Source: Clostridiales bacterium (GTDB lineage Bacteria; Bacillota; Clostridia; Saccharofermentanales; Saccharofermentanaceae). Taken from it: a DNA stretch of 64,000 bases. The first letter of the stretch is position 1, and every line of letters starts with the position of its first letter. The translations under genes were made by a program, and so were the position numbers. The notes below the pieces were generated by a model. It searched no databases. It saw only the letters and a program-made list of their open reading frames with translations, and had not been told where the DNA came from. Where the stretch lies: positions 112,611-176,610 of the forward strand of contig JAFZWA010000060.1 of NCBI GenBank assembly GCA_017617525.1. The letters run 5' to 3'. Of this stretch, positions 9,102 through 16,776 are shown piece after piece.

Positions 9102-9540
9102 TAAACAGAAGACTCCGCTGATATTTCGAAATTACGTACGGTGGCCACTCATGATCCTCATGGTGGCGACCGTCTTTTTGGGTCTCCTATATATTTACAT
9201 TATCGATCCTGTTGAGATCTCGGGCGCAACGCCCTCTTGCTTTATCCACTCGCAATTTGGTGTCTATTGTCCGGGATGTGGAAATACCAGGGCTCTTCAC
9301 GCGCTTACCCACGGACACATCCTCGATATGTTCAGCTATAATCTTCTGTTTCCGTTTGCGGTCATTATTCTGGCATGGTTTTTTTTCGTCGGATTCAGTA
9401 CACTACTATTTAAAAAGAGAGTTATGTGGATCCCGAGCCGGATCCCGACGGCCGGAGTGATCGGCATCGTAGCCGTGGTAGTGCTTTTCACGGTGCTTCG
9501 AAATATTCCGGCATGGCCATTTACGATCCTGGCCCCTTGA
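9091..9540 (+). CDS. DUF2752 family membrane protein
   Basis: About 149 residues with three hydrophobic helices. The family signature CPGCGNTRALHAL is present about 50 residues in. The start is not settled: TTG at 9091 keeps a basic cytosolic N-terminus (KQKTPLIFRNYVRW) before the first helix but sits too close to the AGGAG at 9085. ATG at 9151 is the first ATG in frame but would begin inside the helix. The gene overlaps or abuts the CAP gene and lies 16 bases before a zinc-ribbon membrane protein, so the three are probably one operon. The function of DUF2752 proteins is not established. Confidence 0.8.
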   Translation: MDTNKQKTPLIFRNYVRWPLMILMVATVFLGLLYIYIIDPVEISGATPSCFIHSQFGVYCPGCGNTRALHALTHGHILDMFSYNLLFPFAVIILAWFFFVGFSTLLFKKRVMWIPSRIPTAGVIGIVAVVVLFTVLRNIPAWPFTILAP

Positions 9541-9556
9541 AAGGAGAAAGAGAAAA

Positions 9557-10039
9557 ATGTCCAAATGCATTTTTTGCGGAAACGAAACAGGCGGAACCGA
9601 GTTCTGCCAGAGCTGTGGCGCGAAAGTCGAAGGCGCGCTGATCGCTCAGGAAGCACCTGTTGAGGAACAGGTGGAGACGCCTGAGGTGATCACCCCCGAG
9701 CGGATGGACCCGCAGGACACACCCGGGAACTTCTACAAACCTCAGGCGGCGACAGGTATTCTGGCCGCGAACATCGTCGTTCTCGTTCTGGCAGTCGCTT
9801 TGTGTGTGCATACGATCGGTATCACGATCCTTGCCATGATCTTTTCGATCATCGGTATCATAAATGCTTCTAAAGTAAAAAGTGCGCAGAGCGAATTTGA
9901 GGCGCAGCACAGAAAAAGCACCGCGACCGTTATGTTTATTCTGGGACTTGTCGCTCTTTTTATCGGGTTTGCGGTGTATCTGATCCTGAGTCTGCTTCGT
10001 GTCGTCACGAAAAACATTTTCGGCTTCTTCAGCTTTTGA
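9557..10039 (+). CDS. Zinc-ribbon membrane protein, paralogue 1
   Basis: The 160-residue protein begins with a zinc ribbon (CIFCGNETGG...FCQSCGAKV, residues 4-25). A Pro/Glu-rich linker leads to two hydrophobic helices (about 72-100 and 115-150). The helix pair, with a short basic loop between, looks like the DUF4190-type small membrane modules. A ribosome binding site AAAGGAG precedes the ATG. It is the first of three related genes in a row (see 10106 and 10693); the ribbon and helix hairpin are conserved while the linker differs. No function is known. Confidence 0.85.
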   Translation: MSKCIFCGNETGGTEFCQSCGAKVEGALIAQEAPVEEQVETPEVITPERMDPQDTPGNFYKPQAATGILAANIVVLVLAVALCVHTIGITILAMIFSIIGIINASKVKSAQSEFEAQHRKSTATVMFILGLVALFIGFAVYLILSLLRVVTKNIFGFFSF

Positions 10040-10065
10040 CCGTGACCTGGCGGTTAGGATATAAT
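10036..10065 (+). promoter_or_regulatory. Promoter of second zinc-ribbon gene
   Basis: TTGACC (10036-10041) and TATAAT (10060-10065) are separated by 18 bp. The -35 overlaps the stop codon of the upstream gene, so the second and third zinc-ribbon genes can be transcribed separately from the first. Confidence 0.75.
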
Positions 10066-10105
10066 ACTATTTTAGATAATGAAAGCAAACAGGAGGTAAT
10101 TTACT

Positions 10106-10672
10106 ATGCCAGCTTGTAGATATTGTGGTCAGGAAACGGGCGGATCCGCTTTCTGCCAGAACTGTGGAGCAAAGGTTGAGGAACAGCAGCCGATTCCATC
10201 TCCGATCCCGCAGATCGGACCGAATACGATTCCTACTGAACCGATCCAGCCTTTCCCGACGCAGGATGCACCTTACACGATCCCGACGATGCCGAATTTC
10301 TATACACCGGGTGGAGCCGGCGGACTTCTCGCAGGAAACATCATCACACTTATCCTCGGTGTAATTACATGCTGCTTCTTAGCACCGATCATCTCGATCA
10401 TCGTTTCGATCATCGGTATCGTGTTCGCTTCCAGAGTTAAGAACAGCACAAACGCGTCTGAAGAAAGAACAAATCGTACGATCGCTCTTGTCATGATGCT
10501 GATCGCTATCGCGTTTATCATCCTCGGCGGCGTCCTCTTCGTAGCCAGCGTATACTCGCAGTATGGCGGATTCGAAGGATTCTGGGATTACGTCAGTGAG
10601 AAGGTCGAAGAAGCTGAAGAGTCCAGAAAATCCAAGATCCTTTTCTCTGCTTTGAAGGCAAGATTCTTCTGA
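10106..10672 (+). CDS. Zinc-ribbon membrane protein, paralogue 2
   Basis: The 188-residue protein has the same plan as the gene before it: zinc ribbon CRYCGQETGG...FCQNCGAKV (residues 4-25), a Pro-rich linker with several PTxP-like motifs, and two hydrophobic helices (about 72-105 and 120-152). The N-terminal ribbon is nearly identical to paralogue 1, and both have the same NFY residues before the first helix, which points to tandem duplication. The C-terminal tail is acidic then basic (EEAEESRKSK). It has its own promoter and an AGGAGG ribosome binding site. Confidence 0.85.
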   Translation: MPACRYCGQETGGSAFCQNCGAKVEEQQPIPSPIPQIGPNTIPTEPIQPFPTQDAPYTIPTMPNFYTPGGAGGLLAGNIITLILGVITCCFLAPIISIIVSIIGIVFASRVKNSTNASEERTNRTIALVMMLIAIAFIILGGVLFVASVYSQYGGFEGFWDYVSEKVEEAEESRKSKILFSALKARFF

Positions 10673-10692
10673 TCTTAAAGTGAGGTCGACTG

Positions 10693-11259
10693 ATGCGTTG
10701 CAGTAACTGCCAAAAAGAACTTGCGGAGAATGCCTACTTCTGCCCTGACTGCGGAATGAAGGTAGATCGGAATGAATCAGCGGAGCAGATGCCGGATCCG
10801 ACGGTGCCTGTTTCTCCGTCGGTTCCTTCTGAACCCGAGTCTTCGTTTGTTCCTGCGTCTTTTGACGCGGCAAGACCGGATATGGCAACTATGTTTGCTC
10901 TTCCGACACCGCTGCCGGATCCTTCTTTGTACCCGCCGATCCCGCCGCTTCAGGTCTATGATGAGAGTGATTACTATCACATCGACGCGACGGAAAAACC
11001 GGACTTCGAAGCGATGCGCGGTATATCCATTGTTTTGATCGTTATGTCGGCGCTTTCTTTCATCGGGATCATTTTCCCGATGCCGCTCGCGATCATCAGT
11101 CTGGTGAAAGCTTGTAATGGTACCGAAGAACGCAATCCGAGGATCGCGAAGCAGAGTCATAATGTCTGCAGGACACTGGTCATCATTTCGGCCATTGCCG
11201 TGACGATCATCTGGATCGCAATATCCGTTTACTTTTCCTTAAGAGAAAAGTCGGCCTGA
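10693..11259 (+). CDS. Zinc-ribbon membrane protein, paralogue 3
   Basis: The 188-residue protein starts with a zinc ribbon (MRCSNCQKEL...FCPDCGMKV), followed by a Pro/Ser-rich linker of about 85 residues and two hydrophobic helices (about 112-135 and 157-182). It is the most diverged of the three tandem paralogues. The gene follows the previous one by 20 bases and ends in an intrinsic terminator. No function is known. Confidence 0.8.
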   Translation: MRCSNCQKELAENAYFCPDCGMKVDRNESAEQMPDPTVPVSPSVPSEPESSFVPASFDAARPDMATMFALPTPLPDPSLYPPIPPLQVYDESDYYHIDATEKPDFEAMRGISIVLIVMSALSFIGIIFPMPLAIISLVKACNGTEERNPRIAKQSHNVCRTLVIISAIAVTIIWIAISVYFSLREKSA

Positions 11260-11304
11260 TCTTTGAGTCGTTAAGCACAAGAAAAGAACATATTAATCGC
11301 ACCA

Positions 11305-11342
11305 AAACAACAGGGTCAAAGCGACTCTGTTGTTTGCTTTTT
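11305..11342 (+). terminator. Intrinsic terminator
   Basis: The arms AAACAACAG and CTGTTGTTT (11305-11313 and 11327-11335) are followed by GCTTTTT. It closes the zinc-ribbon membrane protein operon. Confidence 0.8.
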
Positions 11343-11449
11343 ATGAAAAATCTTTGTCAATTTATTGTGAAATTCGCCAAGAACGAATGAAAAATCTCTA
11401 AAATCGTTGTATAATTGTTTTTACAATTCATGCAATGAGGAGAATAGCG

Positions 11450-13513
11450 ATGAAGAAGTGTCCTGTATGTGGCGTTATGATGGGTGATAACGTTGCGCGT
11501 TGCTTCATGTGTAAGTACGATTTCCAAAAAGCCGCTCGTGAAGGTGAGGATGCCGCAAGGGAAGAAGCCAGTGCGAACATCAAGCGAAGTGAGCAGGAAG
11601 CGAGTGCGCGTGTAGAGCAAAAACGCTCCGAAGAGGAAAAAATTATCGCGGAAATGAAGAATCGCAATCAGCGCGAGATCGAAACGCTGAATCAGCAGCT
11701 CGAGTCCGAGAAACTTCGTATCGAGACAGAGTATGTTGAGATCAGAAAGCGTGCCCTGGATGAGCGTAAACAACTCGAGAAGGAACTGGCTGAGGTCAGA
11801 GAACAGGTCGAGATCGAAAAGAAACGTCAGGGAGATCTGCAAGCGGAGAAAACCAGACTTCGTGAGGAAGCGATCAAAGATGCTCAGGCTGAGCGCGACG
11901 CAATGATCGCTCAGGCGAAAAAAGAGCAGGAAGCTATTCTCATGAGCGCACAGAAAGAGACAGAACAGCTCGCTGTGCAGGTTCAGAAAGAATATAAAGA
12001 CGCTATGGCCAGAAGACAGCAGCTGCTGGACGAGGCCCAGATCGCCGAAGCAGCCGCCAAGGATGCTATGGCACATCGTGATCAGGCTGAAAAAGAGTTG
12101 AAGGAAATGGAAAAATCCTTGACCGCGATGAAGACCGATTACGATGAAGCCAGAAGAAAGCTCGAGGCAGAAGCGGAAGAAACTACCCGCCAAAGACTCA
12201 AGGAAGGCGAAGAGGCAAAAGCTGCCGCGATCGCCGAAGGTGAACAGGCAAAAGCGGCTGCTCTCGCAGAAGCTCAGCAGGTCCTGGCAGAAGTAGAAAA
12301 TACAAAGAAACAGGCCGATTCGGAAATGCAGGCGTATGTAGCGGAAGCACAGCGCATCATGGCCGAGGTCGAGAAGGTTCAGGCACAGAGACAGGGACTC
12401 GAAGAAGACTGCCAGCGTATGCAGGCGGCTCTTGATGAGACACAGCAGCAGTATGAGACTGTAGCTCAGGAGAAAGAGAACCTGGACGCTCAGGTCGAAG
12501 CTTTGAAGAAGGAAGCGGAGTCAGAGAGTGCCCGGATCATCGGTGAAGCACAGAAAGAGAACGAGAGGATCCTTACTGAGACCGCAGCGGAAAGAGATCG
12601 CATGATCTCCGAGACGCAGGCGCAGATCGAGTCTGCCGCGGCACAGGCAAAGGCCGAACTCGAATCCTCCCAGAAAGAAAAAGAGCGCGTAGACGCAGAG
12701 ACGGCACAGCTTCTCGGTTCTGCTCAGCAGGAAAAAGAGAAGATGGAAAAGGAAGCCACCCAGATGATGGAGCAGGCTAAGAAAGCCATCTCTGATGCCG
12801 AGGCGGAAAAGAATAAGCTGACATCTGAGGCCAGAGCTAGCTGCGATGTAATTGCCAAGCAGAAAGCCGCTTTGGAATCCGATATCGCGAAGATGACCAA
12901 AGAGCAGGAGCAGAGCAAGAGCACATTTGAATCTCAGATTGCTGCTCTCCAGACAGATCTTGATAATGCCAAGGCGATCATCGCCGATTCGAAGATCGCG
13001 AAGAAACTGGCAGAAGTCGAAGCGCAGGAGTTGATCTTGAAAGCTGAGAAGAGAGCTGTTGCCTTGAAGGATGCCGCACTTTCCGAAAGTGAGAAGGGCA
13101 AACTTCAGGATGAGTTAAAGAAGAAGGAAAGTGAGCTGGCAGAAATGGCAAAGTCGAAGGAAGAACTTGAGAAGCAGCTGAACGAGATGCAGAAGACGAT
13201 CAAGAAAATGCAGGATCGTATCGACAATATGCCGGTTGGCGGTGGCGCTGTCGCGATCGCGGATGGCATGAAGGAATACTCCGTAGTCGTAGTTCCACAT
13301 CTTCCGAACGGCGAAGTCAACTCCGAGCGTATCGCTGAGATCCTCGCTACAAAGGCAGCCGCCGGCTGGAGACTCCACAGCATGGTCAATGACGAAGGCG
13401 GTAAGCTGCAGGCGACCATGGGCGGTGAGAGCATGTCGTTGTCGACAAGTTCCGTTTCCATCAAGGAAGACCGCGTGATCATGATCTTCGAAAGAAACGT
13501 CGAGGAAGAGTAA
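11450..13513 (+). CDS. Zinc-ribbon, long coiled-coil, DUF4177-like protein
   Basis: The 687-residue protein has three parts. A zinc ribbon (CPVCGVMMG...CFMCKYDF) fills residues 3-25. An almost unbroken coiled coil of about 570 residues follows, rich in Glu, Lys, Gln and Ala. The last 80 residues (EYSVVVVPHLPNGEV ... GWRLHSM ... VIMIFERN) look like DUF4177, a small alpha-beta domain. There is no membrane segment or signal peptide, so it is cytoplasmic. The start ATG has GAGGAGAA upstream; TATAAT at 11410-11415 is a likely -10. It follows three zinc-ribbon membrane proteins. A scaffold or filament role is my inference from its length; nothing in it is enzymatic. Confidence 0.85.
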   Translation: MKKCPVCGVMMGDNVARCFMCKYDFQKAAREGEDAAREEASANIKRSEQEASARVEQKRSEEEKIIAEMKNRNQREIETLNQQLESEKLRIETEYVEIRKRALDERKQLEKELAEVREQVEIEKKRQGDLQAEKTRLREEAIKDAQAERDAMIAQAKKEQEAILMSAQKETEQLAVQVQKEYKDAMARRQQLLDEAQIAEAAAKDAMAHRDQAEKELKEMEKSLTAMKTDYDEARRKLEAEAEETTRQRLKEGEEAKAAAIAEGEQAKAAALAEAQQVLAEVENTKKQADSEMQAYVAEAQRIMAEVEKVQAQRQGLEEDCQRMQAALDETQQQYETVAQEKENLDAQVEALKKEAESESARIIGEAQKENERILTETAAERDRMISETQAQIESAAAQAKAELESSQKEKERVDAETAQLLGSAQQEKEKMEKEATQMMEQAKKAISDAEAEKNKLTSEARASCDVIAKQKAALESDIAKMTKEQEQSKSTFESQIAALQTDLDNAKAIIADSKIAKKLAEVEAQELILKAEKRAVALKDAALSESEKGKLQDELKKKESELAEMAKSKEELEKQLNEMQKTIKKMQDRIDNMPVGGGAVAIADGMKEYSVVVVPHLPNGEVNSERIAEILATKAAAGWRLHSMVNDEGGKLQATMGGESMSLSTSSVSIKEDRVIMIFERNVEEE

Positions 13514-13555
13514 ACGCTCAAACGTCGGTATTTCAACCAATTCAGCAGTTAAGAG

Positions 13556-13589
13556 GGGCTGTTTCCGGGTATCCGGGAACGGCCCTTTT
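13556..13589 (+). terminator. Intrinsic terminator
   Basis: A long stem GGGCTGTTTCCGG/CCGGGAACGGCCC with a short GTAT-type loop is followed by TTTT. It ends the coiled-coil gene. Confidence 0.9.
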
Positions 13590-13636
13590 CACGCGGGAAA
13601 AGGAAACCCGAATTCGCAAATAAAAATGCCGTTAAG

Positions 13637-13702
13637 TATCACAAAAAACTTTTGTAGTTTATGAAAGTTTTTGTGGATATTGATACTGATATCGGTTATA
13701 AT
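13637..13702 (+). promoter_or_regulatory. Inverted repeat and -10 before the EF-G paralogue
   Basis: The arms TATCACAAAAAACTTT (13637-13652) and AAAGTTTTTGTGGATA (13664-13679) match at 13 of 16 positions in inverted orientation. A TATAAT follows at 13697-13702. The repeat sits where the -35 region and upstream operator would be, so it may be a repressor or activator site for the highly expressed gene downstream. Confidence 0.5.
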
Positions 13703-13737
13703 AGTCCCATTAGAGTTTGAATTAGGAGGACGAATAC

Positions 13738-15819
13738 ATGACCAATTATTCGGCAGACAAGATCCGTAACATCGCGCTTCTGGGCCATGGCGGATCTGGT
13801 AAGACAGCGCTTGCTGAGGCGATGCTCTTTTGTGGTAAAGCGATCGACCGTCTCGGACGTTCGGCAGATGGTAATACCGCACTGGACTTTGACCCTGAAG
13901 AGATCAAGCGTCAGATTTCCCTTAACACATCCGTAGCGGCATGTGAGTGGAAGAACACGAAGATGAATCTCATCGACACCCCCGGTGATTTCGATTTTCT
14001 CGGTGAGACGATGGCCGGTATTCGTGTAGCAGGCAGCGCGATCGTAGTTATCAGCGCAAAGGGCGGCACTTCCGTAGGTTCCGAGAAGGCGATCCGCTTA
14101 CTTAATAAGAGAAAGGTTCCTTTCCTTTTCTTCCTTAACCGTATGGACGAACCGAACGCAGACTTCGAGGGCGTTGTTTCCCGTATGATGGCTCGTTACG
14201 GCCGTGGCGTTATCCCGCTTTCTCTCCCGATCATGACCGGTGACAAGATGACGGGTATCGTAGACGTTATGAACAAGCGCGCTTTCACTCTCGATGAGAA
14301 GACAGGCGCTCAGACAGAAGTTCCGCTTCCGGCAGAATTCGAAGATCGTGTAGTTGAACTGCAGGATAAGATCAACGAAGTAGTTGCTGAGAGCGACGAA
14401 GAACTCATGGAGAAGTATTTCGCAGGCGAACCGTTCACAGAGGACGAGTTCCGTCGTGGCGTACATGCCGGATTTGCTGACGGCGTTCTGCACCCGATCT
14501 ACTGCGGATCCGCTTACAAGAACTGGGGCGTTGAGTTCCTGATGAACTGCCTTTCCAAGGATACACCGCCGGCTTCCACTAAGCCGCCGCAAGAAGGTGA
14601 AACACCGGATGGCGAGAAGCTCACGATCGTATGCAATGAGAACGATCCGCTCGCGGCATTCGTATTCAAGACGATCGCTGACCCGTTCGTAGGCCGTATC
14701 TCCCTCTTCCGTGTTTACGCGGGTGTTATGAAGAGTAACTCCACCGTTTATAACGCGGTAAAAGAAAAGGAAGAGCGTCTTGGCGGTCTGTTCTTCATGG
14801 TTGGTAAGAAGCAGATACCGACAGATAAGGTCGTTGCAGGTGATATCGGCGCAGTCGCAAAACTCGTTATCACACAGACAAACGATACTCTCTGCGATAA
14901 GTCCCGTATCGTAACACTGACAAAGATCAACTTCCCGACACCGTGTCTTTCCATGGGTATCGTCCCGAAGGCAAGAGGTGAAGAAGATAAGATCATGTCC
15001 GGTCTTAACAAGCTGAAGGATGAGGATCCGGTATTTACAGTTGTTAACAACGCAGAGACAAAGCAGATGGTCATCTCCGGTCTCGGTGAGCAGGAGATCT
15101 CCGTACTCAAGAGCAAGCTCAAGAGTAAGTTCAACGTAGACGCTGATCTCGAAGAGCCTCGTGTTCCTTACCGTGAAGCGATCCGTAAGAAGGTCAAGGT
15201 TCAGGGTAAGCACAAGAAACAGTCCGGTGGTCATGGTCAGTACGGTGACGTATGGATCGAGTTTGAGCCGACAGATTCTGAAGAGCTCGTATTCGAAGAG
15301 AACGTATTCGGCGGCGCCGTTCCGAAGAACTTCTTCCCGGCAGTTGAAAAGGGTCTCCAGGACGCAGTTAAGAAGGGTATCCTCGGTGCGTTCCCGGTAG
15401 TTAACCTCAAGGCAACGCTCGTCGATGGTTCTTACCACGATGTAGACTCCTCGGAAATGGCATTTAAGATCGCCGCTAACCTCGCTTTCAAGGCAGGTAT
15501 GGCTGCGGCTAACCCGGTTCTCCTTGAGCCTATCAGCACAGTATCCGTTCACATTCCTGAGGATAAGCAGGGTGATATCATGGGCGACATGAACAAGCGT
15601 CGTGGCCGCATCATGGGTATCGATTCTGACGAGACAGGTTCCGTCATCAACTGCGAAGTTCCGACATCCGAAATGGCTACTTACGCTACAGACCTTAAGT
15701 CCATGACACAGGGTCGTGGCTGGTACACCATCGAGCACGCTCGCTACGAGCAGGCTCCGGGCGATGTTCAGGCGAAGGTTATCGAGGCAAGAAAAGCATT
15801 CCTGTCTGACGACGAGTGA
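13738..15819 (+). CDS. Elongation factor G-like GTPase (EF-G paralogue)
   Basis: The 693-residue protein has the full five-domain EF-G layout but changed GTPase motifs. G1 is GHGGSGKT (canonical EF-G has AHIDAGKT), and G3 is DTPGDFDF where EF-G has DTPGHVDF, so the catalytic His is replaced by Asp. G4 is NRMD. Domains III-V are recognisable (KQSGGHGQYGDVWIE near 495, then ISTVSVHIPEDKQGDIMGD). This matches the EF-G-like paralogue group of Firmicutes rather than the translocase. Codon use is strongly biased (CGT, GGT, GTA, AAG), pointing to high expression. AGGAGG precedes the ATG. It stands alone between two terminators; its role is not established. Confidence 0.85.
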   Translation: MTNYSADKIRNIALLGHGGSGKTALAEAMLFCGKAIDRLGRSADGNTALDFDPEEIKRQISLNTSVAACEWKNTKMNLIDTPGDFDFLGETMAGIRVAGSAIVVISAKGGTSVGSEKAIRLLNKRKVPFLFFLNRMDEPNADFEGVVSRMMARYGRGVIPLSLPIMTGDKMTGIVDVMNKRAFTLDEKTGAQTEVPLPAEFEDRVVELQDKINEVVAESDEELMEKYFAGEPFTEDEFRRGVHAGFADGVLHPIYCGSAYKNWGVEFLMNCLSKDTPPASTKPPQEGETPDGEKLTIVCNENDPLAAFVFKTIADPFVGRISLFRVYAGVMKSNSTVYNAVKEKEERLGGLFFMVGKKQIPTDKVVAGDIGAVAKLVITQTNDTLCDKSRIVTLTKINFPTPCLSMGIVPKARGEEDKIMSGLNKLKDEDPVFTVVNNAETKQMVISGLGEQEISVLKSKLKSKFNVDADLEEPRVPYREAIRKKVKVQGKHKKQSGGHGQYGDVWIEFEPTDSEELVFEENVFGGAVPKNFFPAVEKGLQDAVKKGILGAFPVVNLKATLVDGSYHDVDSSEMAFKIAANLAFKAGMAAANPVLLEPISTVSVHIPEDKQGDIMGDMNKRRGRIMGIDSDETGSVINCEVPTSEMATYATDLKSMTQGRGWYTIEHARYEQAPGDVQAKVIEARKAFLSDDE

Positions 15820-15848
15820 TCGTAGAATATCAAGCTATTAGATGAAAG

Positions 15849-15884
15849 ATTCCCCTGCGGCGAAAGCTGTGGGGGAATTTTTTT
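15849..15884 (+). terminator. Intrinsic terminator
   Basis: Stem ATTCCCC(TGCGGC)/(GCTGTG)GGGGAAT with a GAAA loop and a run of seven Ts. It ends the EF-G paralogue transcript. Confidence 0.9.
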
Positions 15885-15890
15885 GCGACC

Positions 15891-15961
15891 GGCCGGCGAA
15901 GATTCGCTGAATGCTCGCTCAAGTGTCAAAAACAGCGAAAGCTGAGCGAATCTTCGTGGCC
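15891..15961. repeat. Inverted repeat with 12-bp arms
   Basis: CGAAGATTCGCT (15897-15908) is repeated inverted as AGCGAATCTTCG (15945-15956), and GGCC flanks both arms. The inner part can form a smaller hairpin around AGCGAAAGCT. It lies between the convergent EF-G paralogue and the kinase gene and may act as a second terminator (TTTT follows on the plus strand). It shares the GCGAAG/GCTCGC flavour with the larger palindrome at 16536. Confidence 0.7.
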
Positions 15962-15981
15962 CTTTTCCTGCTTTCATGGCA

Positions 15982-16476
15982 TTAACGGGAGATGTGGTTG
16001 AGGATCATCTGCACGATCGTTTCTTTGCTCAGTTCTTCGGTGATCTTTGTTTCGCATAAGACGTCGGAGTAATCTTTTTCGACCCACCATTCCCGCATTG
16101 CTTCTTCGCCAAAAGAACCTGCCTTTGCTCTTGTCTTATGACGCTTAACGGTTTCTTCGAACGGAAGGTCAAAGTAGTACGCGTAGATATCTTTGCCGTA
16201 TAGTGAGACAGCCTGCTCGAAGAGCGGGCGGTACCAGTCAGATACCATAATCCCCTCCAGAATGACGACTTCGTTGTGTTCAAAACCATACTGTAATAGC
16301 TGTTTTAGAAGTGGAAGCGCCAAGGTATCCTTACCGTCACTTACTTTGAGGATCTCGCGTCGGACCATATCCTGCGAAATCAGCATGGTATTACTTCCCA
16401 GGATGCTCTGAAGTTCCTTCGCGACAGTCGTTTTGCCACTTCCCGAATTCCCTCTAAGAATGACCAGCTTCCTCAT
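15982..16476 (-). CDS. Small P-loop kinase (AAA_33/zeta-toxin-like)
   Basis: The 164-residue protein opens with a Walker A motif directly at the N-terminus (MRKLVILRGNSGSGKTT) and has a likely Walker B/LID arrangement: VVILEGIM near 75, YYFDLPFEETVKRH near 105, and a basic LID (TRAKAG). Such single-domain proteins phosphorylate small molecules or, in toxin relatives, nucleotide sugars or antibiotics. The substrate is not identifiable here. The start is the ATG 7 bases after AAGGAG. The gene is monocistronic, with the palindrome at 16536-16764 upstream. Confidence 0.8.
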   Translation of the reverse strand: MRKLVILRGNSGSGKTTVAKELQSILGSNTMLISQDMVRREILKVSDGKDTLALPLLKQLLQYGFEHNEVVILEGIMVSDWYRPLFEQAVSLYGKDIYAYYFDLPFEETVKRHKTRAKAGSFGEEAMREWWVEKDYSDVLCETKITEELSKETIVQMILNHISR

Positions 16477-16535
16477 ATCCGCACTCCTTATCAATCACTT
16501 CCTATATGGTAACAAAAAACGCGCGCAGCGCACAG

Positions 16536-16764
16536 CGTCAGTAAAAATGCATCCTCCTCATTTTCGCGTAACAAATCGGCGTAATGCCGGATCCTTTCGG
16601 TCGGAGCAAGCATCGATCGCGTAAACTTTCCGGAGCGATTCTCGCAGGAGCGAAGCGACGAGGACCAGCGACGGAATTTTACGCGATCGAGAATTGTCTG
16701 CCCCGAAAAGATATGTTTTTACGCCGATTTGTTATAGAATAATATATATGCATTTTTACTGACG
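16536..16764. repeat. 229-bp nested palindrome before hprK
   Basis: Three pairs of perfect inverted arms share one centre at about 16651. They are CGTCAGTAAAAATGCAT (16536-16552 with 16748-16764, 17 bp), TAACAAATCGGCGTAA (16569-16584 with 16719-16734, 16 bp) and CGATCGCGTAAA (16614-16625 with 16678-16689, 12 bp). TTCCG/CGGAA extends the innermost arm. It fills the space between the divergent kinase and hprK genes and ends just before the hprK ribosome binding site. No open frame lies within it. A MITE-like element or an inverted duplication of a promoter region would both fit. Confidence 0.85.
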
Positions 16765-16776
16765 GAGGAGCACGCT

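Noticed and set aside
13670..13680. Single DnaA-box-like TGTGGATAT
   Set aside because: One imperfect match, better explained as an arm of the inverted repeat before the EF-G paralogue.
14098..15738. 546-codon open frame on the minus strand
   Set aside because: Shadow of the EF-G paralogue, whose strong codon bias removes stops on the other strand.
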